A DNA stretch of 10,577 nucleotides, taken from assembly GCA_943912755.1 (NCBI GenBank), contig CALTWF010000139.1, forward strand, positions 1 through 10,577, written 5' to 3'. Each line of letters starts with the position of its first letter. Position 1 is the first letter of the stretch. The notes below the pieces were generated by a model. The model was not told where the DNA came from and searched no databases. It saw only the letters and a program-made list of their open reading frames with translations. The stretch comes from an uncultured Pseudomonas sp. GTDB lineage: Bacteria; Pseudomonadota; Gammaproteobacteria; Pseudomonadales; Pseudomonadaceae. This document shows positions 1-6,418 of the stretch, one piece after another. Both the position numbers and the translations under genes were made by a program.

Positions 1-11
1 GAGTCGTAGGA

Positions 12-731
12 ATGAAGCCGTTCGCCTCCCGTTATCTGCTCCTTGCCGCGTTTTCCCTGATTCTGACCGCCTGCGCAGGCAAGCCGGTCGAAAGCACCGC
101 CGTGCCCGCCGCCCCGGATGCCTGGCAGCAATTGCAGCAAAGCATCGCCAGCAATGAACTGGCCACCGCCGAGGACCAGCTGGCCACGCTGCAGGCGCAA
201 GCGCCGGACGACAGTCGTCTTGAGCAGTACCAGCGGCAGCTGGCCGAAGCCTATCTGCAACGCAGCCAGATCGTCCTGCAAAAGGGCGATGTGAATGCCG
301 CGGCCACCGCCCTGGCCCGTGCCCGCGCGCTGATGCCCAAGGCCCCGGCCCTGACCGGTGGCGTCAACGGCGCCATCGCCGAGGCGCGCAAGGCCGAGCT
401 GGACCGCGCCGAGGCCGCGCTGAAAGCCGCTGAAGCCAAGCCGAAGGCCAAGGTGATCGACCCGACCGCACCGAGCACGGTGATCGCCCTGGAAATCCGC
501 GACATCGGCAAGCTGCGCCGCCAGCTCGACGATATCGCCAGCGACGTGGTCAATTACCAGTGCGAGGTGGTCTTCCAGGTGCCGCGTACTGCCGACTATC
601 CATGGTTGTCGACCTTGCTGACCAAGCGGGTGGCCAAGCGCGACCCGTCCTTCGAGCTGCAACAGCGCCATGAAATCCACCGCAGCCAGCCGGCGCAGGT
701 GGTCCTGACCCCGAAGCGCACCGACCAATAA
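12..731 (+). CDS. Lipoprotein of unknown function with TPR-like helices
   Basis: I do not recognise a named family. The 239-residue product opens with a lipoprotein signal peptide: a charged N terminus, a hydrophobic stretch at about residues 8-19, and the lipobox L-T-A-C with lipidation at Cys21. Residue 22 is Ala rather than Asp, so outer-membrane sorting is expected under the enterobacterial +2 rule. Residues about 36-110 are Ala/Gln/Leu-rich amphipathic helices; the helix pair at about 77-108 resembles a TPR unit (small residues at the packing positions, a K-G-D turn, then A-x-A-L-A-R-A). A charged Ala/Lys/Glu segment (120-147) leads to a distinct C-terminal part (about 157-235) with aromatic and charged residues and a single further Cys at 184. 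AGGA sits directly against the ATG, an unusually short spacing, so translation may be coupled to a gene ending just upstream (an in-frame TAG lies at 7-9). It converges on katE. Confidence 0.8.
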   Translation: MKPFASRYLLLAAFSLILTACAGKPVESTAVPAAPDAWQQLQQSIASNELATAEDQLATLQAQAPDDSRLEQYQRQLAEAYLQRSQIVLQKGDVNAAATALARARALMPKAPALTGGVNGAIAEARKAELDRAEAALKAAEAKPKAKVIDPTAPSTVIALEIRDIGKLRRQLDDIASDVVNYQCEVVFQVPRTADYPWLSTLLTKRVAKRDPSFELQQRHEIHRSQPAQVVLTPKRTDQ

Positions 732-748
732 TCTTGGACAATACATGT

Positions 749-791
749 CCCCTGTGGGAGCGGCGTCCCGGTAAACCCGCTCCCACAGGGG
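749..791. repeat. REP-like hairpin between convergent genes
   Basis: Positions 749-763 pair perfectly with 777-791 (15 bp) around a 13-nt loop. The arm contains CTGTGGGAGCG, the outer arm of a very common Pseudomonas intergenic repeat. It fills the 68-bp gap between the lipoprotein gene (+) and katE (-), so either transcript would end with it. No T-tract follows on either strand, so it is not a textbook intrinsic terminator. A role in transcript 3'-end protection or bidirectional termination is inferred. Confidence 0.8.
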
Positions 792-799
792 GACTTTGA

Positions 800-2938
800 T
801 CAGGCCGGAATGGCCTTGGCCGCCGCCTCCCGCTCCCACACCCGATGCTTGCCAATGGCCTTGATGAATGCCTTGATGACCTTCGCGTCATTGCCGCCGA
901 GCAAGCCGCTGTCGGCCTTCAGACCCAGGCTGTCGAACCAGCCTTGCGCCTCGCCATGGCCAGCCAGCGGCTTGAGGTGCTTGTAGGCCTCCAGCACGAA
1001 GTGCACCGCCACGCCATCCGCCTTCAGCGCTTCCAGCACGCCCTTGCCCCCCGCAACCCAGACCGCATCGAAGGCCACCGACGGCAGGCCCTCCATCGAC
1101 GCATCCACCGCCAGGGCCTTGCCCGCCGAGGTTTTCACCGGTGCCGAGCTGGGGCCAAGCACCTTGATCTGCACGCTCTCGGCCTCCAGCGCCTTGACCA
1201 GCTTGTCGAGCAGCCCGGCATCGACGCCATCCGCCACCAGCAGCGCCACCTTGCGCCCCTTGATGCCCTGGCCCAGGTGATTCATCTGGCTCAGTGCCGG
1301 CGAGGCTTTCAAGGAAGGCTTCGGCACCTCGACGGTCCCCGCCCTGGGCGCCGGCAGGCCGAGCCGGGCGGCCACCTGTGCAGCCAGGTCTAGGTCGATA
1401 TTGGCCAGGATCTCGTTCACCTCGCGGGCGCGGATATGCTCGCGCTCGACCTTGCCCAGCTCGAAGCTGTAGGCGTTGACGATATGTGCCTGCTCGCAGG
1501 GGCTCATGCTGTGGAAAAACAGGCGGGCCTGGGAGAAGTGATCGGCGAACGACTCGCTGCGCTGGCGGATCTTGTGCGCGTCGATACGCTCCTGGTACGA
1601 CTCGAAGCCGCCATCCCGCGCCGCCGGCGGGGTTTCCTTCGGCCAGCCGGCATCGATGGAATTGGGCTCATAGGCCGCGCGGCCCTTGTCGATGGTGACC
1701 CGGTGCATGGCATCACGCTGGCCGTTGTGGTTCGGCGCGATCGGGCGGTTGATCGGGATCTCATGGAAGTTCGGCCCGCCCAGGCGGCTGATCTGCGTGT
1801 CCGTGTAGGAGAACAAGCGGCCCTGCAACAGCGGGTCGTTGGTGAAGTCGATGCCCGGCACGATATGCCCGGGGCAGAAGGCGACCTGCTCGACCTCGGC
1901 AAAGAAGTTGTCCGGATTGCGGTTGAGCACCAGCTTGCCCAGCGGCGTGACCGGCACCAGCTCCTCGGGAATGATCTTGGTCGGGTCGAGCAGGTCGAAG
2001 TCGAACTTGTGCTCGTCGGCTTCGGGCACCACCTGTACACCGAACTCCCACTCCGGGTAGTTGCCGGTCTCGATGGCCTCCCACAGGTCGCGGCGATGGT
2101 AGTCGGCGTCCTTGCCCGCCAGCTTCTGCGCCTCGTCCCAGAGCAGCGACAGCACGCCCTGTTTCGGCTTCCAGTGGAACTTGACGAAGCTGGCCACGCC
2201 TTCGGCATTGATCAGGCGGAAGGTATGCACGCCGAAGCCTTCCATGGTCCGCAGGCTTTTCGGGATGGCGCGGTCGGACATGGCCCACATGACCATGTGC
2301 GCCGACTCCGGCACCAGCGAGACGAAATCCCAGAAGGTGTCGTGGGCGCTGCCGCCGGTGGGCATTTCGTTGTGCGGCTCGGGCTTCACCGCGTGGACGA
2401 AGTCGGGAAACTTGATCGCATCCTGGATGAAGAACACCGGCATGTTGTTGCCCACCAGGTCGAAATTGCCCTCGTCGGTAAAGAACTTGATGGCGAAGCC
2501 GCGCACGTCGCGCACCGTGTCACCGGAGCCCCGCGGCCCCTGCACGGTGGAGAAGCGCACGAACACCGGGGTGATCTTCTCGGGGTCCTGGAGAAAGCCG
2601 GCCTTGGTCAGCCCGGCATGCCTGCCGTAGGACTGGAAATAACCATGGGCCCCGCAGCCACGGGCATGGACGATGCGCTCGGGGATCCGCTCATGGTCAA
2701 AATGGGTGATCTTCTCGCGCATGATGAAGTCTTCCAGCAGCGACGGCCCCCGCGCCCCGGCCTTCAGGCTGTTCTGGTTGTCGGCAACCTTCACCCCCTG
2801 GTTGGTACGCAGGGCCTGGCCGGTGGCATCGCTGCGCACGCCCTCCAGGCTTTGCAGCTTGGCATTGGTGTTGGCGCGGTCCGGCGTATCGACACCGGCG
2901 AGCTGGCTTTCCCGGGGCGCATTCTTCTTGCTGGGCAT
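800..2938 (-). CDS. katE: Large-subunit (clade 2) monofunctional catalase HPII
   Basis: Catalase: converts 2 H2O2 to water and oxygen in the cytoplasm. The product has 712 residues against 753 in E. coli HPII. Order: polar N-terminal extension (about 1-75), catalase core with distal His91 in I-V-H-A-R-G and Asn164 in V-G-N-N, proximal heme ligand Tyr378 in R-L-F-S-Y-T-D-T-Q, then a C-terminal DJ-1/PfpI-like domain (about 560-712) typical of large catalases. All three active-site residues sit 37 positions before their HPII counterparts (His128, Asn201, Tyr415). Position 355, matching HPII His392, is Cys, so the HPII His-Tyr bond cannot form; a Cys-Tyr bond is possible. The ATG has a GAGG about 10 nt upstream. 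It is monocistronic as far as can be seen, divergent from metN and convergent with the lipoprotein gene. RpoS control is known for katE in several bacteria, but I see no convincing RpoS box here. Confidence 0.97.
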   Translation of the reverse strand: MPSKKNAPRESQLAGVDTPDRANTNAKLQSLEGVRSDATGQALRTNQGVKVADNQNSLKAGARGPSLLEDFIMREKITHFDHERIPERIVHARGCGAHGYFQSYGRHAGLTKAGFLQDPEKITPVFVRFSTVQGPRGSGDTVRDVRGFAIKFFTDEGNFDLVGNNMPVFFIQDAIKFPDFVHAVKPEPHNEMPTGGSAHDTFWDFVSLVPESAHMVMWAMSDRAIPKSLRTMEGFGVHTFRLINAEGVASFVKFHWKPKQGVLSLLWDEAQKLAGKDADYHRRDLWEAIETGNYPEWEFGVQVVPEADEHKFDFDLLDPTKIIPEELVPVTPLGKLVLNRNPDNFFAEVEQVAFCPGHIVPGIDFTNDPLLQGRLFSYTDTQISRLGGPNFHEIPINRPIAPNHNGQRDAMHRVTIDKGRAAYEPNSIDAGWPKETPPAARDGGFESYQERIDAHKIRQRSESFADHFSQARLFFHSMSPCEQAHIVNAYSFELGKVEREHIRAREVNEILANIDLDLAAQVAARLGLPAPRAGTVEVPKPSLKASPALSQMNHLGQGIKGRKVALLVADGVDAGLLDKLVKALEAESVQIKVLGPSSAPVKTSAGKALAVDASMEGLPSVAFDAVWVAGGKGVLEALKADGVAVHFVLEAYKHLKPLAGHGEAQGWFDSLGLKADSGLLGGNDAKVIKAFIKAIGKHRVWEREAAAKAIPA

Positions 2939-3024
2939 GGTCTGCGGTCCTCATCAGTCTTCACGGGCGCCCGTCGAGGGCTTGTGAGTTAGTGACTGAG
3001 GGGCCGCCGTGGGCGTTCAATCGG

Positions 3025-3049
3025 ATATCGCGACCACTGATCGCGTTAT
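3025..3049. promoter_or_regulatory. Imperfect palindrome in the katE-metN divergent gap, candidate operator
   Basis: ATATCGCGA at 3025-3033 and TCGCGTTAT at 3041-3049 are inverted repeats matching at 8 of 9 positions around a 7-nt spacer. It lies 87 bp before the katE start and 117 bp before the metN start. On the minus strand its outer end overlaps a weak -10-like CATAAC (3045-3050) with TTCGTA (3069-3074) 18 nt upstream, so it could cover a katE promoter. No regulator is recognised: it does not fit the OxyR half-site pattern. This is a pattern observation only. Confidence 0.35.
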
Positions 3050-3105
3050 GCCTGCCGCATTGGTCGATTACGAAATAAATGCTAAGAACCTCTAAACGAA
3101 CAGGC

Positions 3106-3111
3106 TAAAAT
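3106..3111 (+). promoter_or_regulatory. Possible -10 element for metNIQ
   Basis: TAAAAT differs from TATAAT at one position and sits in the only AT-rich patch (about 3066-3111) upstream of metN, 54 bp before its GTG. No good -35 is present at 16-18 bp upstream, so either an activator is needed or the true promoter is elsewhere. The leader implied by this box is too short for a SAM riboswitch, and none is visible. Confidence 0.3.
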
Positions 3112-3165
3112 GCGCGACCGGCTAACCGCTGACCCCATTCCCATGCGCCCCACAAGGTTCGCTAC

Positions 3166-4173
3166 GTGATCGAGTTCCAACAAGTCCACAAGACCTACCG
3201 CGTCGCCGGTAGGGACATTCCCGCGCTGCATCCCACCAGCCTTAGCATCGACAACGGCCAGGTGTTCGGCCTGATCGGCCACTCCGGTGCCGGCAAAAGT
3301 ACCCTGCTGCGCCTGATCAACCGCCTCGAAGCCCCAAGCGGCGGCAAGATCATCGTCGACGGCGAAGACGTCACCGCCTTCGATGCCAACCAGCTGCGCG
3401 GCTTCCGCCAGCAGGTCGGGATGATCTTCCAGCACTTCAACCTGCTCGCCTCCAAGACCGTGGCCGACAACGTCGGCCTGCCGCTGACCCTGGCCGGTGA
3501 ACTGTCGCGCAAGGAAATCGATGCCCGCGTCGCCGAGCTGCTGCAGCGCGTCGGCCTGTCGGAGCATGCGAAGAAATACCCGGCCCAGCTGTCCGGCGGG
3601 CAGAAGCAGCGCGTCGGCATCGCCCGCGCCCTGTCGACCCGGCCGAAGATCCTGCTGTGCGACGAGGCCACCAGCGCCCTCGACCCGCAGACCACTGCCT
3701 CGGTCCTGCAACTGCTGGCCGAGATCAACCGCGAACTGAACCTGACCATCGTGCTGATCACCCATGAAATGGACGTGATCCGCCGGGTCTGCGACCGCGT
3801 GGCGGTGATGGACGCCGGGCAGATCGTCGAGCAGGGCCCGGTAGCCGATGTGTTCCTGCATCCAAAGCACCCGACCACCAAGCGTTTCGTCCAGGAAGAC
3901 GAACAGGTCGACGAAGCCGAACAGCGCGACGACTTCGCCCATGTGCCGGGCCGCATCGTGCGCCTGACCTTCCAGGGCGACGCCACCTACGCGCCGCTGC
4001 TGGGCACCGTGGCCCGCGAGACGGGTGTCGACTACAGCATCCTGGCCGGCCGCATCGACCGCATCAAGGACACCCCCTACGGGCAACTGACCCTGGCCGT
4101 CACCGGCGGCGACATGGACGCCGCTTTCGCCCGCTTCGCCGCGGCTGACGTTCATATGGAGGTACTTCGCTGA
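3166..4173 (+). CDS. metN: Methionine ABC transporter ATP-binding protein
   Basis: ATPase subunit of a MetNIQ importer, on the cytoplasmic face of the inner membrane. All nucleotide-binding motifs are visible in the 335-residue product: Walker A G-H-S-G-A-G-K-S-T (38-46), Q-loop Gln89, signature L-S-G-G-Q (142-146), Walker B ending in Asp166-Glu167, and H-loop His200. After an acidic linker (about 243-258) comes a C-terminal domain (about 262-335) in the position of the NIL/ACT-like domain through which methionine inhibits MetNI in E. coli. The start is GTG, supported by AAGG at 3154-3157 with 8-nt spacing. Its stop overlaps the metI start by one base (TGATG). Substrate is inferred from the family; related Met transporters may carry other amino acids. 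Confidence 0.95.
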   Translation: MIEFQQVHKTYRVAGRDIPALHPTSLSIDNGQVFGLIGHSGAGKSTLLRLINRLEAPSGGKIIVDGEDVTAFDANQLRGFRQQVGMIFQHFNLLASKTVADNVGLPLTLAGELSRKEIDARVAELLQRVGLSEHAKKYPAQLSGGQKQRVGIARALSTRPKILLCDEATSALDPQTTASVLQLLAEINRELNLTIVLITHEMDVIRRVCDRVAVMDAGQIVEQGPVADVFLHPKHPTTKRFVQEDEQVDEAEQRDDFAHVPGRIVRLTFQGDATYAPLLGTVARETGVDYSILAGRIDRIKDTPYGQLTLAVTGGDMDAAFARFAAADVHMEVLR

Positions 4174-4844
4174 TGGACGCCCTGAGTTTCTTCGCCAACG
4201 TCGACTGGTCCGAGATCTGGCTGGCCACCGGCGACACCTTCATCATGCTGTTCGGTTCGCTGTTCTTCACCGTGCTGCTCGGCCTGCCGCTGGGCGTGCT
4301 GCTGTTCATGTTCGGCCCACGGCAGATGTTCGAGCAGAAAGGCATCTACGCGGTGCTGTCGCTGGTGGTGAACATCCTGCGTTCGCTGCCGTTCATCATC
4401 CTGCTGATCGTGATGATCCCGATCACCGTGCTCATCACCGGCACCTCGCTGGGCGTGGCAGGGGCCATCCCGCCGCTGGTGGTGGGTGCCACGCCGTTCT
4501 TCGCGCGCCTGGTCGAGACGGCCCTGCGCGAGGTCGACCGCGGCATCATCGAGGCAACCCAGTCGATGGGCGCCAGCACCCGGCAGATCATCGTCAACGC
4601 CCTGCTGCCGGAGGCGCGGCCGGGCATCTTCGCCGCGATCACTGTCACCGCCATCACCCTGGTGTCCTATACCGCCATGGCCGGTGTGGTGGGCGCGGGT
4701 GGCCTGGGCGACCTGGCGATCCGCTTCGGCTACCAGCGTTTCCAGACCGACGTGATGATCGTCACCGTGGTCCTGCTGCTGATCCTGGTTCAAGTTCTGC
4801 AAAGCGTCGGCGACAAACTGGTCGTACATTTTTCCCGTAAGTAA
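4173..4844 (+). CDS. metI: Methionine ABC transporter permease
   Basis: Inner-membrane channel of the MetNI2 complex. The 223-residue product is close to E. coli MetI in length and shows about five hydrophobic segments (roughly 20-47, 58-90, 95-113, 150-176, 190-212). The EAA coupling loop that docks on MetN is visible at about 127-151 (E-A-T-Q-S-M-G-A-S... ending in P-E-A-R-P-G). The ATG overlaps the metN stop by one base, and a strong GGAGG at 4158-4162, 10 nt upstream, lies inside the end of metN, so the two are translationally linked. A family-typical G-A-G-G-L-G-D motif is at 174-180. Confidence 0.95.
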   Translation: MDALSFFANVDWSEIWLATGDTFIMLFGSLFFTVLLGLPLGVLLFMFGPRQMFEQKGIYAVLSLVVNILRSLPFIILLIVMIPITVLITGTSLGVAGAIPPLVVGATPFFARLVETALREVDRGIIEATQSMGASTRQIIVNALLPEARPGIFAAITVTAITLVSYTAMAGVVGAGGLGDLAIRFGYQRFQTDVMIVTVVLLLILVQVLQSVGDKLVVHFSRK

Positions 4845-4846
4845 GG

Positions 4847-4861
4847 GTCGGCGTGACCGAC
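4847..4861 (+). other. Small stem-loop in the metI-metQ gap
   Basis: GTCGG (4847-4851) pairs with CCGAC (4857-4861) around a 5-nt loop, two bases after the metI stop codon. It is short and has no T-tract, so it is not a classical terminator. With the next stem-loop it makes a tandem structure in a 55-nt gap and could influence read-through or processing between metI and metQ. Confidence 0.4.
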
Positions 4862-4866
4862 ACAAC

Positions 4867-4884
4867 GGGGGCCGCCCGGCTCCC
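4867..4884 (+). other. GC-rich stem-loop just upstream of the metQ ribosome binding site
   Basis: GGGGGCC (4867-4873) can pair with GGCTCCC (4878-4884) as 7 bp including one G-U, around a 4-nt loop. It ends two bases before the metQ AAGGAG (4887-4892). Such a position could leave the ribosome site open while protecting the 5' end of a processed metQ mRNA. That role is inferred. Confidence 0.4.
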
Positions 4885-4899
4885 TCAAGGAGTGATGGA

Positions 4900-5673
4900 A
4901 TGAAAAAACTGCTTGCTGCTGTCGCCGCGTTCGCGGCCATCTCGGCCAACGCCGCAGAAACCCTGAGCGTCGCCGCCACCGCGGTGCCGCACGCGGAGAT
5001 CCTCGAATTCGTCAAGCCGACCCTGGCCAAGGAAGGCGTGGACCTGAAAGTGAAGGTCTTCACCGACTACATCCAGCCGAACGTGCAGGTCGCCGAAAAG
5101 CGCCTGGACGCCAACTTCTTCCAGCACCAGCCGTACCTGGATGAGTTCAACAAGGGCAAGGGCACCAACCTGGTGAGCATTGCCGGCGTGCACCTGGAGC
5201 CGCTGGGTGCGTACTCCAGCAAGTACAAGAAGCTGGACGAGATCCCGTCCGGTGCCAACGTGGTGATCCCCAATGACGCCACCAACGGCGGTCGCGCCCT
5301 GCTGCTGCTGCAGAAGGCCGGCCTGATCACCCTGAAGGACAAGGCCAACATCCTGTCGACGCCGAAGGACATCGCCGAGAACCCGAAGAACCTGAAGATC
5401 CGCGAACTGGAAGCCGCCACCCTGCCGCGCGTGCTGACCCAGGTCGACCTGGCGCTGATCAACACCAACTACGCGCTGGAAGCCAAGCTGAATCCTGAGA
5501 AAGACGCACTGATCATCGAAGGCAGCGACTCGCCTTACGTGAACATCCTGGTGGCCCGTCCTGACAACAAGGACATGGACGCACTGAAGAAACTGGTCGG
5601 TGCCCTGCACTCGCCAGAGGTGAAGCAGTTCATTCTCGAGAAGTACAAGGGCGCGGTAATTCCGGCGTTCTGA
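4900..5673 (+). CDS. metQ: Methionine-type ABC transporter substrate-binding protein, non-lipidated
   Basis: Periplasmic binding protein of the MetNIQ importer (NlpA/MetQ family), 257 residues. It starts with a signal peptide: M-K-K, a hydrophobic stretch, and an A-N-A site predicting cleavage after Ala18. There is no Cys anywhere in the protein, so it cannot be a lipoprotein, unlike E. coli MetQ. Family residues likely to line the ligand cleft are present: Tyr57, Phe73-Phe74, His76, Tyr79, Asn125 and Arg132 (in P-N-D-A-T-N-G-G-R), and Asn188/Asn190. The start is backed by AAGGAG (4887-4892) with 7-nt spacing. It is the last gene of the operon and is followed by the long hairpin at 5689. Ligand could be L- or D-methionine or a derivative; the sequence alone does not decide. 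Confidence 0.93.
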   Translation: MKKLLAAVAAFAAISANAAETLSVAATAVPHAEILEFVKPTLAKEGVDLKVKVFTDYIQPNVQVAEKRLDANFFQHQPYLDEFNKGKGTNLVSIAGVHLEPLGAYSSKYKKLDEIPSGANVVIPNDATNGGRALLLLQKAGLITLKDKANILSTPKDIAENPKNLKIRELEAATLPRVLTQVDLALINTNYALEAKLNPEKDALIIEGSDSPYVNILVARPDNKDMDALKKLVGALHSPEVKQFILEKYKGAVIPAF

Positions 5674-5688
5674 GGCAACCCGCCAAAC

Positions 5689-5766
5689 ACCTGTGGGAGC
5701 GGGTTTACCCGCGATTACGTTAGTGAGTTCTCCGACGCAATCGCGGGTGAACCCGCTCCCACAGGT
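5689..5766. repeat. Long REP-like hairpin between convergent metQ and SCO1 operons
   Basis: Arms 5689-5716 and 5739-5766 are 28 nt each and complementary at every position except one G-U pair, with a 22-nt loop. The outer part is the same CTGTGGGAGCG(G) arm as the hairpin at 749-791; the inner part adds TTTACCCGCGATT. It fills most of the 112-bp gap between the ends of metNIQ (+) and the oxidase-assembly operon (-). No T-tract follows on either strand. This is the form of an abundant Pseudomonas intergenic repeat; bidirectional termination or mRNA 3' protection is inferred. Confidence 0.88.
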
Positions 5767-5785
5767 TCATCTGCTCCCAGCCAAC

Positions 5786-6418
5786 TCAATCCCGCTTCAC
5801 CAACCCCGGCAATTGCGCCACCAGCTTCTGGTTGTTGAACGGCGCCCGAATGAACCCCCGCTGAGCCCCGTCCGGCCCGATCAAGGCCAGGTTGCCGCTG
5901 TGATCCACGGTGTAGCCCGGCTTGCTGGTGTCCGCCGGAATGAACGGAATGCTCAGGGCATTGGCCAGTTTCTGGGTCGCTTCCAGCGAGCCGGTCAGGC
6001 CGCGGAAATCCTTGTCGAAATAGCCCAGATACTGCTTGAGCTGGGCGGGCGTGTCGCGGTTCGGGTCGACACTCACCAGCACCACCTGCATGCGCTCCAC
6101 CGCCTCTTTCGGCAGCTCGCTCTTTACCTGGCGCAACTGGGCCAGGGTGGTCGGGCAGATATCCGGGCAGAAGGTGTAGCCGAAGAACACCAGCGACCAC
6201 TTGCCCTTCAATTGATCGACCCGCAGCGGCTGGCCGTTCTCGTCGCTCATTTCCAGTTCCGGCACTACCCGGCTCTGCGGCAGGAGGATGATGCCGGCAT
6301 CGATCAGCTCGGTCGGGTTGCCCTCGCTGCGGCCGTTGAGCACCTTGTTGATGGTAAGCCCGAGAATCAATGCGACCAGGGCGACGAGAATAAAGACGGT
6401 TTTCTGGGTTCGAGTCAT
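5786..6418 (-). CDS. SCO1/SenC family copper chaperone for cytochrome oxidase
   Basis: Membrane-anchored thioredoxin-fold protein (210 residues) that delivers copper to, or reduces cysteines of, the CuA site of cytochrome c oxidase subunit II. An N-terminal membrane anchor (about 7-24) is followed by the periplasmic domain. The copper ligands are all present: Cys84 and Cys88 in F-C-P-D-I-C-P, and His173 in V-D-H-S-G. The motif S-V-D-P-N-R-D-T (116-123) is also typical of the family. It starts with an ATGA overlap with the cyoE stop, and no Shine-Dalgarno is seen upstream, so its translation probably depends on cyoE termination. The reading frame stays open far upstream, but that part is a shadow of cyoE; the membrane anchor fixes the start. 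It is last in the assembly operon. Confidence 0.95.
   Translation of the reverse strand: MTRTQKTVFILVALVALILGLTINKVLNGRSEGNPTELIDAGIILLPQSRVVPELEMSDENGQPLRVDQLKGKWSLVFFGYTFCPDICPTTLAQLRQVKSELPKEAVERMQVVLVSVDPNRDTPAQLKQYLGYFDKDFRGLTGSLEATQKLANALSIPFIPADTSKPGYTVDHSGNLALIGPDGAQRGFIRAPFNNQKLVAQLPGLVKRD

Noticed and set aside
1..9. Possible tail of an upstream gene (two codons and TAG)
   Set aside because: Two codons are too little to support a gene call; noted only because it could explain the odd spacing before the first lipoprotein gene.
1436..2992. Long open frame (518 codons) on the + strand across katE
   Set aside because: It is antisense to a catalase with all active-site motifs. High-GC third positions keep antisense frames open, and its translation is His/Arg/Val/Gly-rich with no recognisable domain.
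3051..3165. SAM riboswitch or methionine-responsive leader before metN
   Set aside because: No SAM-type paired elements are visible, and the leader implied by the candidate -10 box is only about 50 nt.
2939..3165. OxyR binding site upstream of katE
   Set aside because: No series of ATAG/CTAT half-sites at the expected spacing could be found.
3082..4155. 357-codon frame on the - strand opposite metN
   Set aside because: Shadow of metN, which has every ABC ATPase motif; the antisense product is low-complexity with no domain.
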